Assembly (NCBI GenBank): GCA_014529385.2
Contig: CM043962.1
Span: forward strand, 121,109,970-121,173,969
From: Adiantum capillus-veneris
Taxonomy: Eukaryota > Streptophyta > Polypodiopsida > Polypodiales > Pteridaceae
Length of the DNA stretch: 64,000 nt
Direction of reading: 5' to 3'
The notes beneath the pieces were generated by a model, which did no database searches, was not told the DNA's origin, and saw only the letters and a list, made by a program, of their open reading frames with translations. Numbering within the stretch: the first letter of the stretch is position 1; each line of letters starts with the position of its first letter. Of this stretch, positions 22,601 through 37,096 are shown one piece after another. A program made the position numbers and the translations under genes.

Positions 22601-25600
22601 CTCTCGAGATCTCCAAAAAGATCAATGATGTCTCCTTCCGACTGAAACTGCCTTGACGCTTGAAGGATTCACAATGCATTTCATGTGAGTCTCTTGAAAC
22701 CTTTCAAAGGTGATGTGCTTGACGATGGGGAGCCTGATGAGCAACCCGAAGTAGAGGAAAACGAGGAGATCCTTGTTCTTGAACAAATTTTGACACATAA
22801 GGATACAAAAAATAAGGGTAAAGTAAGAAGGCGGTTCTTGGTTAAGTTCCAGAACTATCGTGCATTGGATGTGAAGTGGATGGAGGAGGAGGACCTAGCA
22901 GATACTCCTCAGATTGTGAACCTTTACCTTGAAGCTTTTGGTTTATCATAGTCTATTCCAAATGGAACCCAGAATTCAGCTTGGCCGCAGGTCTGGTGCA
23001 GTGGGTTGCACAAGAGGGGAGTTACTACTAGAGTCACTGATGTCTCTTTGAGCTTCAGGGATACTGAGGCTGACAGTATTCTGCTGTATGACTTTATGAA
23101 ATGGAATTCCGGAAAATATGAAACTGATTTGTTCTTGACTTGTTTTTAAGTGCAGGAACTCATAGACGAAATGACTGCAGCATTTTGGTCTAAATGATCT
23201 TGAATAGACATGGTTGCAATAGGAGTTAGTCAATCGGGGATCTATGAGGTCCTGAATGGATCTAGATGCGATTGCTAACTGCATTGCCGATAAATCATGG
23301 TCTAAGATCCGAATGAATGTTGAATGTCATGTGATGTGACTGTTGATTGGTACATGTGCTAGATGTGTTCCTAGTGCGTAGGTACTAACAGCCAGTGTCT
23401 GCTAAGACAATTTATGGCTTTTGTCTGTATTGCAGGTGTAATCGAGGGCGATTACAATGCTTTCAAGAGGGGAGTATGTCACAAACTGGTGACGTGGCTG
23501 CACACACACACCCTTTCAGCATGGACAGCCCCCGGGAAAAATCCCTGGCAATGCTGATGTGGCTGCCCAGTGCACACACCTCTGTGGTGGGCTGAAAAGC
23601 TGATGTGGCAGCCCGCGATCTGCGTCGTGATTTCCGCAGAACCAGCGGCAGTTTTTTGGACAGCTTTTGGCATGCTTTTTGGCTACGCATGTTGGGAGAG
23701 AGAGAAAGCCTTTTGCTTTATTAAAGCATAAAAGAGAAAGAGAGAGAAAGCCTTTTGCTTTATTTTATTAAAGCATAAAAGAGAAAGAGAGAGAAAGAGC
23801 CTTTGCTTTATTTTCCACAGAGCTTTTAATTTTCAGCTTTTGGGTCTCTGCTTTTGGCATCCCTTGTAATCTTTAAATATGTGAGCAGGCCACTCACAAC
23901 TCAGAGCATCTGGACGCAGAGTCTGAGTGTGAGCACCTAGGTGCCCGCACTCTTGTACTTTGAACTCAGATTAATACAAAAAGAAATACCGAAAGGGGTG
24001 CCAGTCTTTGGGGCCAATAACTCTAGGCACGGAACTCCGCCGGCGGGCCATTGTCGAATCAATCGTGAATTGTGAACTGTTTTGAAGTGGTTATTTGTGT
24101 TGTCGCGGTAGATTCTCGACTTGGAGTGTCCAAGTCTGTTACAGTCAGAGCGTCATGATGCATGCAGAGAGCAGGTGTGGGCACAGATGCCTTGTCTTGT
24201 GACTGAGGAGATGCGTCAGAGGCTCCAGCTGCCTCTTCAGCTAGAGGAGCTACACACGGCTCCCCGTGGTAGGTGTCCAGGTGAGGATGGCTCGACTCCC
24301 AGCTTTTTCTTGGAGTAGTGGGACTTGCTTGGCTCAGATCTCTGTAGCGCTTTTCAGTTGATCCTGCACACAGGAGAGATGCTTGACAGCATGAGTGAGG
24401 GCGTGATTTACCTCATTCCCAAGGAGGGTGGCTCCTTGGATGAGATTCGAGAGTGGCGCCCCATCACCATCCTCAACTCAGCCTACAAAATTCTTGCCAA
24501 GGTTCTGAGTTTGAGGATTTAGCCACTTCTAGAGAGCATTATACATGGGATTCAGACAGGTTTTGTCAAGGAGCGTAGTATCCTTGACAACATCTTTACT
24601 TTTTGGGAGGCTTGTGCCCTTGCGTGGCTCCGTGGTGAGGATTTGGTGATTCTTCTTCTCGATTTTGAGAAGGCATATGACAGAGTTGACTGGGACTTTT
24701 TGGAGGGCACTCTACGTAGGATTGGCTTCTCAGATGCCTGGATCAGAGGGGTGTCAGCTTTGTACAGACGGGCACACAATCAGGTGCTGTTGTCAGGAGG
24801 TAGAGGTGATCGTTTCATGCTCACATGTTCTGTCAGTTAGGGCTGCCCTCTTGCCCCCTTCCTCTTTCTGTTCTGTGCTAAGGCGATAAGCAGGTTTTTG
24901 GTTTCATAGCAGTTTGGTTTATGTGGCTTAGCGCTCCCTATTCGGGGAGATGAGCTACTGGACGTTAAGTTTGCAGACGACTTAGCCTTGTACTTGGATG
25001 GCTAGGAGGCCAACCTACACAGGTGTGAGCAGGCTCTTGAGACTTTCTGTTGTGCATCTGGCGCACTGATCAACTGGAGAAAGATAGTGGCTTTCTCGGT
25101 TGGTAGTGCTCCTACACCCAATTGGATGCCAGGTGAGGGTTTCAGGTGGATTCCCCCAGGGACCACAGTTTGGTACTTGGGGATGTCAGGTTGGTTTGGA
25201 CTTGTCTCCCGAGCAGCAGATTGCTCCCCTCCTCCTGTCTATCAGCAGGAAGTTGTTACATTGGAGCTCCGTACGACTTTTTCTGGCAAGCAGAGTTGTA
25301 GTGGCCAACCAGGTGTTTTTGGCTACTATGTGGTACATCACTTCTTGTTGGATCTTCTCGAGTTCTTGTATCAGCCAGGTAGAGGCTGATCAGGAACTTC
25401 CTTTGGTCAGGGCGTGACACTCAGATAGCCCGGACCAAAGTGGCATGGCAGGTCATCACTCTTCCTTGTTCTTAGGGAGGGTTAGGGATCATAGACCCTG
25501 CACAGCAAAGCAGAGCCCTTCTTGGGAAGTTCATCGTCAGAGGACTTCTTCCAGGTGAGGAGCCCTGGAAGGAGTTCTTTGCTTCAGCGGCTTAGTGCTA

Positions 25601-28600
25601 GCGTGCCTCAGGCTGGGGGCCCTGACGACCCTCGACTCGATGGTGGCTTGAGCAGGAGAAGGGAGGACCGCTTCGTTGTGAGTTTGCTCCGGTCTTGGGA
25701 GCAACTGCGGCGAGGCTTGGAGTAATGTCAGCTTACTTGCACGGAGGAGCGCCTGAGACATCCCCTTGTTTGGAACCCCATGGTTAGCACTCAGAGAGGC
25801 CACTTCGTTAGTAGTCGGCCTCATGTTTCCTGGGGTCCCATGGCAGAGGGTCCAACACGCTCTTTAGGTGACTGGTTACAGTTTTCAGGCTTGCTAGAGG
25901 AGCTTTAGGGCATCTGGCTACAGGGCATGAGAGGGGTGTAGAGCATGTGTCAGGACATCGCAGAGGTAGCGCGCCCAGATGGATGCGAGCTGTAAGAGAC
26001 TTGGACACTTAAGTCAAGAACCTACCGCAACATCACCAAATAACCACTTCAAAACAGTTCACAATTCACAATTTATTCGACACTGACTCGGTGGAGTTCC
26101 GTGCCTAGAGATATTGGCCCCAAAGACTCGCGCCCCTTTCGGTATTTCTTTTTGTATTAATATGAGTTCAAAGTACAAGAGTACGGGCAGGCGCTCACAC
26201 TCAGACTCTACGTCCAGATGCTCTTGAGTTGTGAGAGACCTGCTCACATATTTAAAAGTACAAGGGATGCCAAAAGCAGAGCCCCAAAAGCTGAAATCAA
26301 AAGCTTTCAATAATAAAGCAAGTCTCTTTTTCTCTCTCATAAGCCTTCTTTCTAAATTAAAGCGGAGCTTTTAGCTCTCTCTCTCTTTATGCTTTTCTAA
26401 AAATAAAGCAAGAGAGCTCTCTCTCTCCAATTGCGTAGGAAAAAGCAAGGCCTAGTTTGCGTAGCAAAAGCATCGCCCAAAAGTTGCGAGCGTTGCCAAG
26501 TCATCTCCGCAATTCGCACCGCGATTCGCGGCTGCCATGTCAACAGACAGTACGGCTTGCCACGTCAGCATTTCAGTATTTTTTGCAGAGGGTGTGTGTG
26601 TACAACGGGCAACCACGTCATCACTTTGTGACATACCCCCCTCTTGAAAGCATTGTAATCGCCCTCGATTACGCCTGCAAAACAGACAGAAGCCATAAAC
26701 TGCCTTAGCAGACACTGATTGTTAGTACCTACGTACTAGGAACACACATCTAGCACATGTACCAATCGACAGTCACATCGCACGACATCACAGGACATCA
26801 CTAGACATCACAGGACATCGCATGACATTCAACATTCATTCAGATCTTAGACCATGATTTATCGACAATGTAGCTAGCAATTGCATCTAGATCTAGTCGG
26901 GACCTCATAGATGTCCGATTGACTAATCCCTATTGCAACCATGTCTATAGACCAAAATGCTGCAGTCATTTCGTCTATCAATTCCTGCACTTAAAAACAA
27001 GTCAAGAACAAATCAGATTCATATACAAGAATTCCATTTCATAAAGTCATACAGCAGAATACTGTCAGCTCTCAGTATCCCTGAAGCTCAAAGAGACATC
27101 AGTGACTAGTATTCTAAAAAAAATCAAGGCATCTGTTGACAAAGGAGCAGACTAACTCTCCTCTTGTGCATCCCACTGCACCAGATTTGCGGCGAAGTTG
27201 AATTCTGGGTTCCTTTTGGAATAGACTATGCTAAACCAAAAGCTTCAAAAGGTTCACAATCTGAGGAGTATCTGCTAGGTCCTCCTCCTCCATCCACTTT
27301 GCATCCAATGCAGGATAGTTCTTGAATTTAACCAAGACCGCCTTCTGACTTTACCCTTATTCTTTGTGTCCTTATGTGACAAAATCTGTTCAGGAACAAG
27401 GATCTCCTCGTTTTTCTCCACTTCGGGTTGCTCATCAGGCTCTCCATCATCAGGCACATCACCTTTGAAAGGTTTCAAGAGACTCACATGAAATGCATTG
27501 TGAATCCTCCAAGTGTCCGGCAGTTTCAGTCGGAAGGAGACATCGTTGATCTTTTTGGAGATCTGGAAAGGTCCGTAGTATCGCATACTAACCTTTGGAA
27601 AAAACTTTCCCTTCTTCTTTCTCAGGCGTGCCTTCTCAAAACGCAAGAGCACCCAATCATCCTCCTTCAATTTCAAATTGCGACGATGGCGATCCGATGC
27701 CTTTTTCTGTCGCTCTTGAGATTTCTGCAAGCCTCGCGGACCTTGGCAAAAGCCGTGTCTAAGTCGCGCGTATACTCATCAGCTTCAAAAATCTTATCTT
27801 TCGTACTTAGGAAGGGTGGAACCTTTGCAGCACCTTCAACAATCTCAAATGGTGCCTTCCCCGTCGAAGAGTGTATCATGTTATTGTAGGCAAATTCCAC
27901 CAAAGATAGATACTTTTCCCATTGAGTCTTCTAATATGAGATGTAAGACTTCAATAAATCTAAAACCACTGAATTGGCAATCTCAGATTGCCCGTCAGTC
28001 TGCGGGTGGAAAGATTACAAGAACTGCAACCGGGTGCCAATGTTCTCCCAAATTGCCTTCCAAAACAAACTCATAAATCTAGGGTCCCTGTCGGAGACAA
28101 TTGTCTCAGGCATGCCATATAATCTGAAAATCTGGGCCACAAACAATCTCGCTAAGTGATCCGGCTTGACTGTTTTCTTCACTGGAGCCTGCTTGCTAAA
28201 TCTGCCAATAAGAGTCCAGATTATATCGTGACCACTCTGTGTTCTCGGGAGATCAAAAATGAAATCCATTGCAACAGTTTCCCAGGGGCGAGTGGGTATG
28301 GGCAAAGGCTGTAACAACCCCTGTACTTTATGCTTGTCAAACTTGACCTTTTGGCATACCAAGCACTTGCGCACAAACTCGTCCACATCCTTCCCGAGTC
28401 TCGGCCAAAGAGAAGTATCTCTCTACCCCTTTCATGGTGGTAGCAATGCCGCGGTGACCCGTAAAAGGCGGACAATGGCATTCAGTCATAACCTATTCCC
28501 TCAACGGCTGTGTAACGCACACCATGGTTTTCCTCATCAAGTAGCCATCCCGAATGGAATATCCCGCTACTGTCTCCCCATCTCGTATCCGTGTGAAACG

Positions 28601-31600
28601 TCTGCAAAACCCGGATCTGTGGCATACTGATCGACCATATCCTCAAAGCTCCTATGATATATCGCGGAAATAGCCAGAACCAACGGCTTCCGAGACAAAG
28701 CATCTGCCACCAAATTCTTCTGTCCTCGAACATGGACAATTTGTAAGTGGAACTGTGACAAGATGTTCACCCATCGCATCTGCTTTTTCGATAGCTGCTT
28801 CTGTGACAAGAAGTAGCGCAAACTCTGATGATCTGTAAAGACAGTAAAATCCGCTCCGAGTAGGTAGTGCCGCCACTGAGTAAGAGCATGGATAACCGCC
28901 AAAAGCTCTTTCTCATAAATCTGTGCTGTCAATTCCGGCCTTGAGAACAATTGGCTCTCGTAAGCAGTGACATGGCCTTCTTGCATTAAGACCGCACCCA
29001 GACTACGACCACAAGCAATGACATGGCCTTCTTGCATTAAGACCGCACCCAGACTACGACCACAAGCATCACAATATACTTCAAATGACTTCTGCAAGTC
29101 CGGCAAAGTCAAAACTGGTCCCGTAGTCAATTTCTCTTTCAAAGCCCGAAAGGCAGTCACCTTAGTGGGTCCCCACGAGAAAGGGACTCCTTTCTGTGTC
29201 AAAACATACAAAGGGGAAGCAACCTCTGCAAACTTTCTAATGAACTGCCTGTAGTATGAACACAATCCCAAGAAGCTTCTAACTTCATGGACATTCTTCA
29301 AATCGGGCCAATCACGGATAGTCTCTATCTTGCCCGGATCCATTTGCACTCTTGCTGTTGACACAGTGTGTCCCAGAAAATGTATCTCAAGTAGGAAAAA
29401 TTCATTTTTCTTCGCATTAATCACTAACTTGTGATCTCGTAATGCCTGAAAGACCTGAAGCAGATGATCTCTATGTTCTGCCTCATTCTTGGAGAAAACA
29501 ATGATATTGTCAAAGAAAGTGCCAACAAATAGTCTGTACTCTCGAAAAATCCTCTCCTTCATCTGGTTAAATGTTGCAGGAGCATTGGTTAAGCCAAAAG
29601 GCATCACAAAAAACTCAAATAACCCAAAAGTCGTCCGAAAGGCTGTCTTGTAGACGTCTCCCGGCGCGATTCGAATCTGATGATATCCACTCTTCAAATC
29701 AATCCTGCTAAAACATGAGGATCCCGTAATGTGTTGAGTATATCATCAATCCTAGGAATCGGAAATCTGTTCTTGATGGTGATTTTGTTGAGAGCTCTAT
29801 AATCGATGCACATTCTCCAAGATCCGTCTTTCTTCAAAACCAACAACACTGGAGAGCAATACGGTGAAGTACTAGGCTGGACAAGACCTGTTTCCAAGAG
29901 GTCTTTCACTTGGTTCATAATCTCTTCGTTTTGTGCTCGGCTCACACGGTAAGGTGGCCGGTTCGGTGGGCTGCTTCCAGGTATCAAATCAATGGTATGA
30001 TCTTCAAGACGAGTAGGTGGTAACTCGCCTGGCAGGCCCTCTGAGAAGCAATCGGCATGAGAGTGGAGAAAATCTTGTCGTTCTTTATCAAGTTCAGACA
30101 TATTTATCCTATCCTCATCACTTAACTCTTTCATAAAGATCGAGTAAACAAACAGAGTAGATTTCATTAATTTTGAAATGGCCGAAGCCGATACAATAGG
30201 GACAGACTCGCCCTTAAGTTTAATGTCAAGTACAATGGTTCTGCCCTTCTCTGTTGTCAAAGTCGCTTTCCTCGCTCGATAATCGACCACGGCATTGTTC
30301 TTGTGGTACCAGGGAATTCCCAAGATAACATCACAACCTTCCAAAGGCATTATGTAAAAGTCCTCATGCCCCAAATACCCGTGACAGTGCAACCGAAGTT
30401 TGCCAATGACAGGTGTAATGGCTACGTCCCTGTCGGGTGCCGCTAGAACAGCCTCTGCAAGTGGTCCCATCCGATCGGGAGTGATCTTGAGCCGCGCTGC
30501 CAATTCCAATGAAATGAAGTTGGCCTTGGCTCCCCCATCAAAGAAGATCAGGGCCTCTTGGTCTTTCACTTTGCCCAAAGCTCGGCAAAGTTTTGTATTC
30601 TCGTCCAACGTGCTGGGATCGGTACCCACGCAATCTGGAACCAGTCCTGTTTTCATCTTGCCTTTTCCTCCACGTTCCTCAGCTGCCTCGAACTCTCATG
30701 CCTTTCGTTGTCCTTGTCATTTTGTTCTTTCTGTGCCTTTTTAGGGCACTTAGCGGAGATATGTCCAGTTTCCCCACATCCAAAGCACTTCCCTTCCCTG
30801 ATGAAGCGAGCTCTCTCCCGAGGAGTAAGCTTGGGTCGTGCATCTTTCTTTTTTGGGTTGCTCTTTCTCTTTCTACTTTCATTTGTCGAAGTCTGTTCGG
30901 CTCTTTGTGTCATGATCTTATCGGTGGGGTAGGTCAGACTGCCAGAGTGAATGGCAAAACCCCGTTTCGCATGACTCATCAACTCCTGAATAGAAGTTGA
31001 CTTTTGTTCCAAATAGTGATCTTGGATCTTTGTAGGTAGACCCAAGGTAAACGGCTCAATTTGTTCCTTGAACGAGATCTTCTTGAATGGAGAGGCGGGT
31101 AGAAAAGATCTCTAGAATCTCTCGCAATAAGCGTCCACTGTAACCTTCTTGGTCATCCGAAGATGGTTCCAAGCAGTTCGTATATCACGTTCATACTCTT
31201 GAGTTAGCCATGAAGAAATAAAAAGCCTCTTGAATTTCAGCCATTTAACTGGTGTAGTCTTGCTTAATAGAAGCATGGACCACCAAGTTCGAGCATTCCC
31301 CTTAAAGTAAGAGGCAGCTCTTTGAATCTTAGAGTGCTCTGAGTAGCGTCCTCCCGCGAAAGCGATGTCAAACTGCTGTACAAAAGACAAAGCCTTCGAA
31401 GCATCTCTATAACCAGAAAACGTGTCAAATTTAATTGACTGTCCACTTTCCTTAAACTCTGGACTTTCTTGCTTTTGTCTTCCAGAAAGTCCTACTGGTT
31501 GGCTTTGTAAAAATTCTTCTTCTTTGCATAAAAGTTGCTGTCTAAACTGTCTGTAGATGAGTCCTCTGTAGCACTGTCACGCACGGGGCGAGATTTAGAC

Positions 31601-34600
31601 TTTTCTTGCCCTTTCCGAAGCGTTGCTTCTTGCTTCGCTTTTTGCCTTTTCGGTCTTCTTCACTCGAGTCAGATGAGCTAGAAGAACTATTAGAAGAAGA
31701 AGAAGAAGAAGAAGAAGAACTGGGTACTCCTTCAAATCGAACACGCTTCTTCTGATTCTTTGCCTTTTCAAATGTCGACTGACGACCCAAATAACCCGGG
31801 AAGTCAGTGCCTTTCTTCTGCTTTTTGCCGTGCTTTTTAGCTTTGTTCTGCGCGTCAAAAAGCTGAGCAATTCGTGCATCAACCACCCCTTCTAATTCCT
31901 TCTCTGTATATTTCTTGTGAGCAGAAGGTTTCTTGAGAGCGGGTTTTGGAGGTGGTGTTGTGGTTTTCTGCCATTGCGCGTGCACCTCTTGGAAGAAGTC
32001 TTGCTCATATATTTGGAAATTTTGGGTCCTTCGCAAAAAAAAAAATTTCCGAGAAAAAGATTCTTCTATTAGTTACTGAAAACTGCCCATAGGGCTACAT
32101 CCACCTCTGCCGGAGAGGGCTACAACAAGCATGATGGGGAGACTCTCCCAATGAAAAAACAGCATATATACAATGAGGCTAAATCAAGAAATGGGAGGAG
32201 AGAAGAGCCACACAGGTGGACAGTAGTGCCATCTAAGCACCCCCTGGACTATGGTGTAGAAAGGCCCAGGGCGCTAGAGTCGAAGGAAAGCCTTGCGGCG
32301 CTCCCGCATGCGGTCGGAGCTGCCCTGTAGTCCCTCAAGCTGTCCTCTCAGAGTATGGATCAGCTCTAGCCAAAAGTCACGAACAGTCTCTGCTGGTGGC
32401 ACAGGGCGAGCCTCAAAGATGCGGAAACAGCGTGCCCGCTAGAGGAACCAGAGAGCTAGGCCACTGATGAGCTCCCAACACTCCTCTCTCTCGCTGCACC
32501 ACTCCTGTGGAGTAAGCTCTGTAGCAGGTTGGAGTGTAGGTCGCCCCCCCTGCATCACTATCATCCTACTGGTGGAAGATAGCTCAAACTGAAGTGCCGG
32601 GCCCGTGAGGGTGGACCAAGCCGCTGCCCCCCAAGTGTACTGTCGAGCCGTGGAGAGGGCAGGCATCAGCCGAAGAACTCGTAGCCACACTTGCTGGGCC
32701 GAGGGACAGTCCCAAAGACAGTGACACTGACTCTCCACCAACTGGTCACAGGCTGCACATGCGGCCGAGAGACCACTATGCACAAGCCAACTCCCTACTG
32801 TTGTGGCTCTGTGTGCAACCAACCACTGGAACAAAGTGACGCGCCTCGGCTGTCTGGAGTCCCACAGCCTCTGCCAAAAGGCTGCCAAGAACTCGACTGT
32901 GAGGCCCTCCTCCTGCCAATGACGTGCTGCAGCGGGGCGGGCCTCTCTCTGTGCTGCAAGTATATGACGTCCAAGCCGAACAGTGTACTGAAAGAAGGGG
33001 ACTCCTGGGCAGTCTGCAGAAGAGAAAGGGTCCCTCCATAGCCACTCACCAGGATCCCACTGTACTCGTGCCAGTGGACAATACTCCCAAGCCCATAGCC
33101 TCCAGTGTCCAGTCTCAAGAGCTGCTGGGTCAGGGTCTATGACGCAAGTCCTCCCATAGATGCCCACAACTCGGATCCTTTGGAAACAACACTCTGCTAC
33201 CTGCGGGGCCTCTACTGCAACTCGCTGTAATCGTCCCCCACCCTGAAGCTCGAAGAACAGGGCTGGGACAGTCTCTGAGCAGGCCCTGACTGAAATGAGA
33301 ACCTCCAGTCGTGTGAAGGCTCCCATCCACCGGGGTACTACTGGCTCGAGAGGCGTGAGCCACTCAGCTGGAACTGACTCTGAGATGTCCTGACACATGC
33401 TCTGCACCCCTCTCATGCCCTGTAGCTGGACACCCTGCACCTCCTCAGACAAACCTGTGAACTCAAGCCAGTCACCTAGAGAACGCGCTGGACCTGCTGC
33501 CATGGGACCCCAAGAAACATGAGGCCGACTCCCAACCAAGTGGCCTCTCTGAGTGCTAACCATGGGGTTCCAGATGAGGGGCTGCCATAGGCGCTCCTCC
33601 GTGCACGTCGGCTATCTCTGCTCTAGGCCACGCCGTAAGAGCTCCCAAGATCGAAGCAGACTCACAGCGAATCGGTCCTCCAGTCTCTTGCTCAAACCAA
33701 CTCAGCGCAACTTTGTAAAGATCCATCTGGTCAAAGGTTGCCAAGGGCCTCCTGACTGAGGCACCCTGGCACGAAGCCTCTGCAGCAAGAACTTCTTCCA
33801 GGGGAGGAATCCCAAACCCTGAGCAAGTTTTTCCGAGCAATCCCTAAACCGAGCAAAACAAGGAGAAAAATACATTAGAAATTGCAAAGCACTGAGGGTT
33901 GTAGAAAATCAATTAAACATGCTTCATCGCATCCCTCACAAAAAGCTTGGTTGCTCATACACAAAGACACACATATGTAGAGACACAACTGCTAATTTTA
34001 TTAGTGTGTTTGAGTACATTATAACTATTTGCACATGTGCATTTTGAGCAGCGAACACTTAGGCAATTAGTATTGACTTACAATGTCCCCCTCAAAACCA
34101 ATTTTGGTTTGAAAGAGAGATATGCATGTGCCTAAGTACGCCCAGAGAATACACGTACGTTCTTTTTTTTTGGTTGTCTGAAGATGACTGTGCAATGCAA
34201 AATTAGTAGAGATACAAAGTCAATGTAGAGGCTATCAAGGGTCCATGAGATACTTACGTCACACACAAAATAAGTGAGCATTTATGGTGCTTCAAGTTAT
34301 TGCAGCATGCGCTCTAGCCCCTGCAAGAATTATAAAATTAGCCAATATTTGCAATGCTTTAGCCGAGCAAACAGTCATGCTTGCACGTTGACGGGTGATA
34401 ACAAGTTGTGAAACTTTATTTTAAAAGTTTTTCGGTGTTGAGTGACTACACTCAGCATATATTGCCGATTGAACATGCTAAAGAGAAGGACCCTATTAAA
34501 TGCACGCTTCGAGTGCTTTCCTTGCTTGCATTGTAGCTGTTGCAAGGTCTCGACATGATGAGGCTCTTAAACCTCAAGTGGAGACCAGACCAGAAGTAGA

Positions 34601-36572
34601 TCTTTGTAAAAAGGTAGAACTAAAAAAGCCCAATCATGCTCGAGTTTGCTGGTCCACGATTATTCGTCCTAGGTCAGAGGGTGGACTTGGCATTATTGAT
34701 CTAGAATTACAGAGCCGCGCCCTTCTTACCAAGCTTATTGTTCGGGGACTTTTTCCCGGCCAAGAACCTTGGAAAATGCTTCTTCAGGCCGCTCTTTCCA
34801 CAGCAACTCCACGCCTCGGCACTAGAGATGGTCATACTTGGCAAACAGGGTATCGTTTTGTCTTTATGGATGCCCCCTTGTGCACCAGCACTCTCTCACC
34901 CTTCATCCGATCGCTCCTTCAGATTTGGGTATCCATGCGACGAGCTATTATACGCTCACCTCCCTCATGCCGTGAGGAGATTGAGCGCCAGCCTCTCATT
35001 TGGAATGATGCAGTTCTTGATTCTTCGGTTAATCCACCCCGTCAACTTGGAGAGAGGACTCACATTGATTGGGCTGCTTGGGACACTGGCCCTGCTGCCT
35101 CTATGCGGTTGTTTCATGAGACACGTATGCTGGATGCAGATTTTGTGGCAGAACATTATGACATTGGTCGCGGGGTAACAGACAGACTGCTTGAGATTGA
35201 CTCTGCCATTCCTTCACACTGGGACGCAGTCATGCGAGGCACAGTTCAGATGCCTCCACATTGTGGCTGGGAAGGACTCTTTGCTCAGAGCACACTCTTA
35301 TTAGTTCGTTTGGACACCATGCTGTTCACAGTTGATCCTGACTACTCTCCGGGGATGCATGCTAGATTGACATATGCTACCACCTCTCCGCACCTTGTCT
35401 ACCCCGGCGCTCGATGGGAGGCCATACGCGTAGTTGGCTCCCGCGGGATGCGTCGTTGTGTTGACCCCCGTTTCGCTTCCGCTGATGCTGCACTTTGGAG
35501 GCTTTGGGTGTGGGAGGGTCGTGCCCTATCTCAGCTTTATTGGGACCCAGGAGAGTGGCATTGGCCTAACTCTAACCGCACCGGTGCACATGTATCATTC
35601 TTTGAGTACACAGTCAGAATTGGACGATTCGCATTGATGAGACAACACCCAGAGCAGCCCACTCGTATGCGTTTCTGGTTACATTCAGGTCTCTCCCATG
35701 CCTATCTACAGCAGTTTTGGTCAGCTATCTAGGATTTACATGTGGCTCGTCGTATTTCCTTTTTCCTGTGGATGATTGCACATGCAGGACTTCCAGTTGG
35801 GACTTGGTTAGCTTCTATGGGTCATGATCCGTTATGTACTCGCTGTTCTTTGCGCCTACCTGAGTCACCTGCACACTGTCTTTGGTCATGCTCGTCTTCT
35901 CATGTAGTGTGGCTCACAGTTTGCTTTTTACTTAGCAGAGCTGGTGTTCAGCATGGATTTCTCACTTGGGGATCTGTCTCCTGGTTGATGCCGATGCCCG
36001 GACCGCATCTTTTCTACGAGGGCTCAGCCACAGATCCAGCTCTTATGCCTACCCCGACTAGTTATCAGCGAGGGACTTTGGCTATGTTACCACAAATTGC
36101 TTGGCAGGGGGATCCTCAGACACGTGATGAAATTTTCTCAGTCATCACTAGCATTGCACTATGGAATGTTTGGAGAGCTCGTTGTCTTCACATTCTCAGT
36201 GCGGCTCCACAGCTCCTACCGGATACCCTCACTGCCATTTGGCTGGACATCATTCACACCCTCATTTGGCAGAGGGATTCTTCCTCAGGTACATCTAGAG
36301 CAGCCGAGGCTCGTCGATTTGCCTTTCTTCGGCGTTGGGCCCGATCTTCACTCTTCTTCACACTTACAGGTGGACAGATTACATGGCATTATGCACCTCC
36401 TCATTGGTTTCTCCTCCACTCATCATACAGACCACCATGACATTGTTCTAGTTGAGTTGTCACTCTAGTGGCTCTCAACCTTACATTCAACTTGTACACC
36501 CCACGTGATAGGTTATTTTGGCATCCACTGGGGATTATATTGTACTCAGTAATATACAGCCCTGATTTTTCC

Positions 36573-36649
<77 letters not shown>

Positions 36650-36799
36650 TTCTTTTACCCTAGTGTGATAGATTGGTTATCCCAATTCCCTCTAGAGTAT
36701 CAAGCCTTGAGTTCAACTCTCGTCGATGGATAGATCTTTGAGGTCTCTTGGGATTGTTCCTATCACATTAAAATCTCTCTTCTTATTCTTCTTGTATGT

Positions 36800-36856
<57 letters not shown>

Positions 36857-36949
36857 CAGGTCTTGAGTTCAACTCTTGAATAGATCTTTGAGGTCTCTTG
36901 GGATTGTTCCTACGATAATTAAATCTCTCTTCTTCTTCATCTTCTCCGT

Positions 36950-36981
<32 letters not shown>

Positions 36982-37047
36982 AAAAATTAATTACTCAAAA
37001 AGAGTTCTTAGAAATGATGTCGAGCAGCACAGCCTGAGCTTGCATGA

Positions 37048-37096
<49 letters not shown>

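Larger units (their letters stand above)
15435..24143 (+). mobile_element. Gypsy-1: chromodomain Ty3/gypsy element
   Basis: A complete but mutated element: 5' LTR, initiator-Met primer-binding site, gag, protease, RT, RNase H, integrase, chromodomain-like tail, polypurine tract and 3' LTR. A perfect 5-bp TSD, GTCAG, occurs at 15430-15434 and 24144-24148. The target is LINE-2 ORF2, whose sequence GAGCCCCAGTCAGAGC is recovered on excision. Domain order and the C-terminal chromodomain place it among chromoviruses. Stops and frame changes in every domain, plus an inserted 1.84-kb LTR-like unit in the protease, make it defective. Confidence 0.93.

Noticed and set aside
23015-23160. Possible extra gene between integrase and the 3' LTR of gypsy-1
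   Set aside because: No ORF with motifs; the homologous region in gypsy-2 is equally non-coding.
26784-26830. CRISPR-like short direct repeats (ACATCACAGGACATC)
   Set aside because: Only a few adjacent units without unique spacers, in a plant retroelement 3' region; simple tandem repeat.
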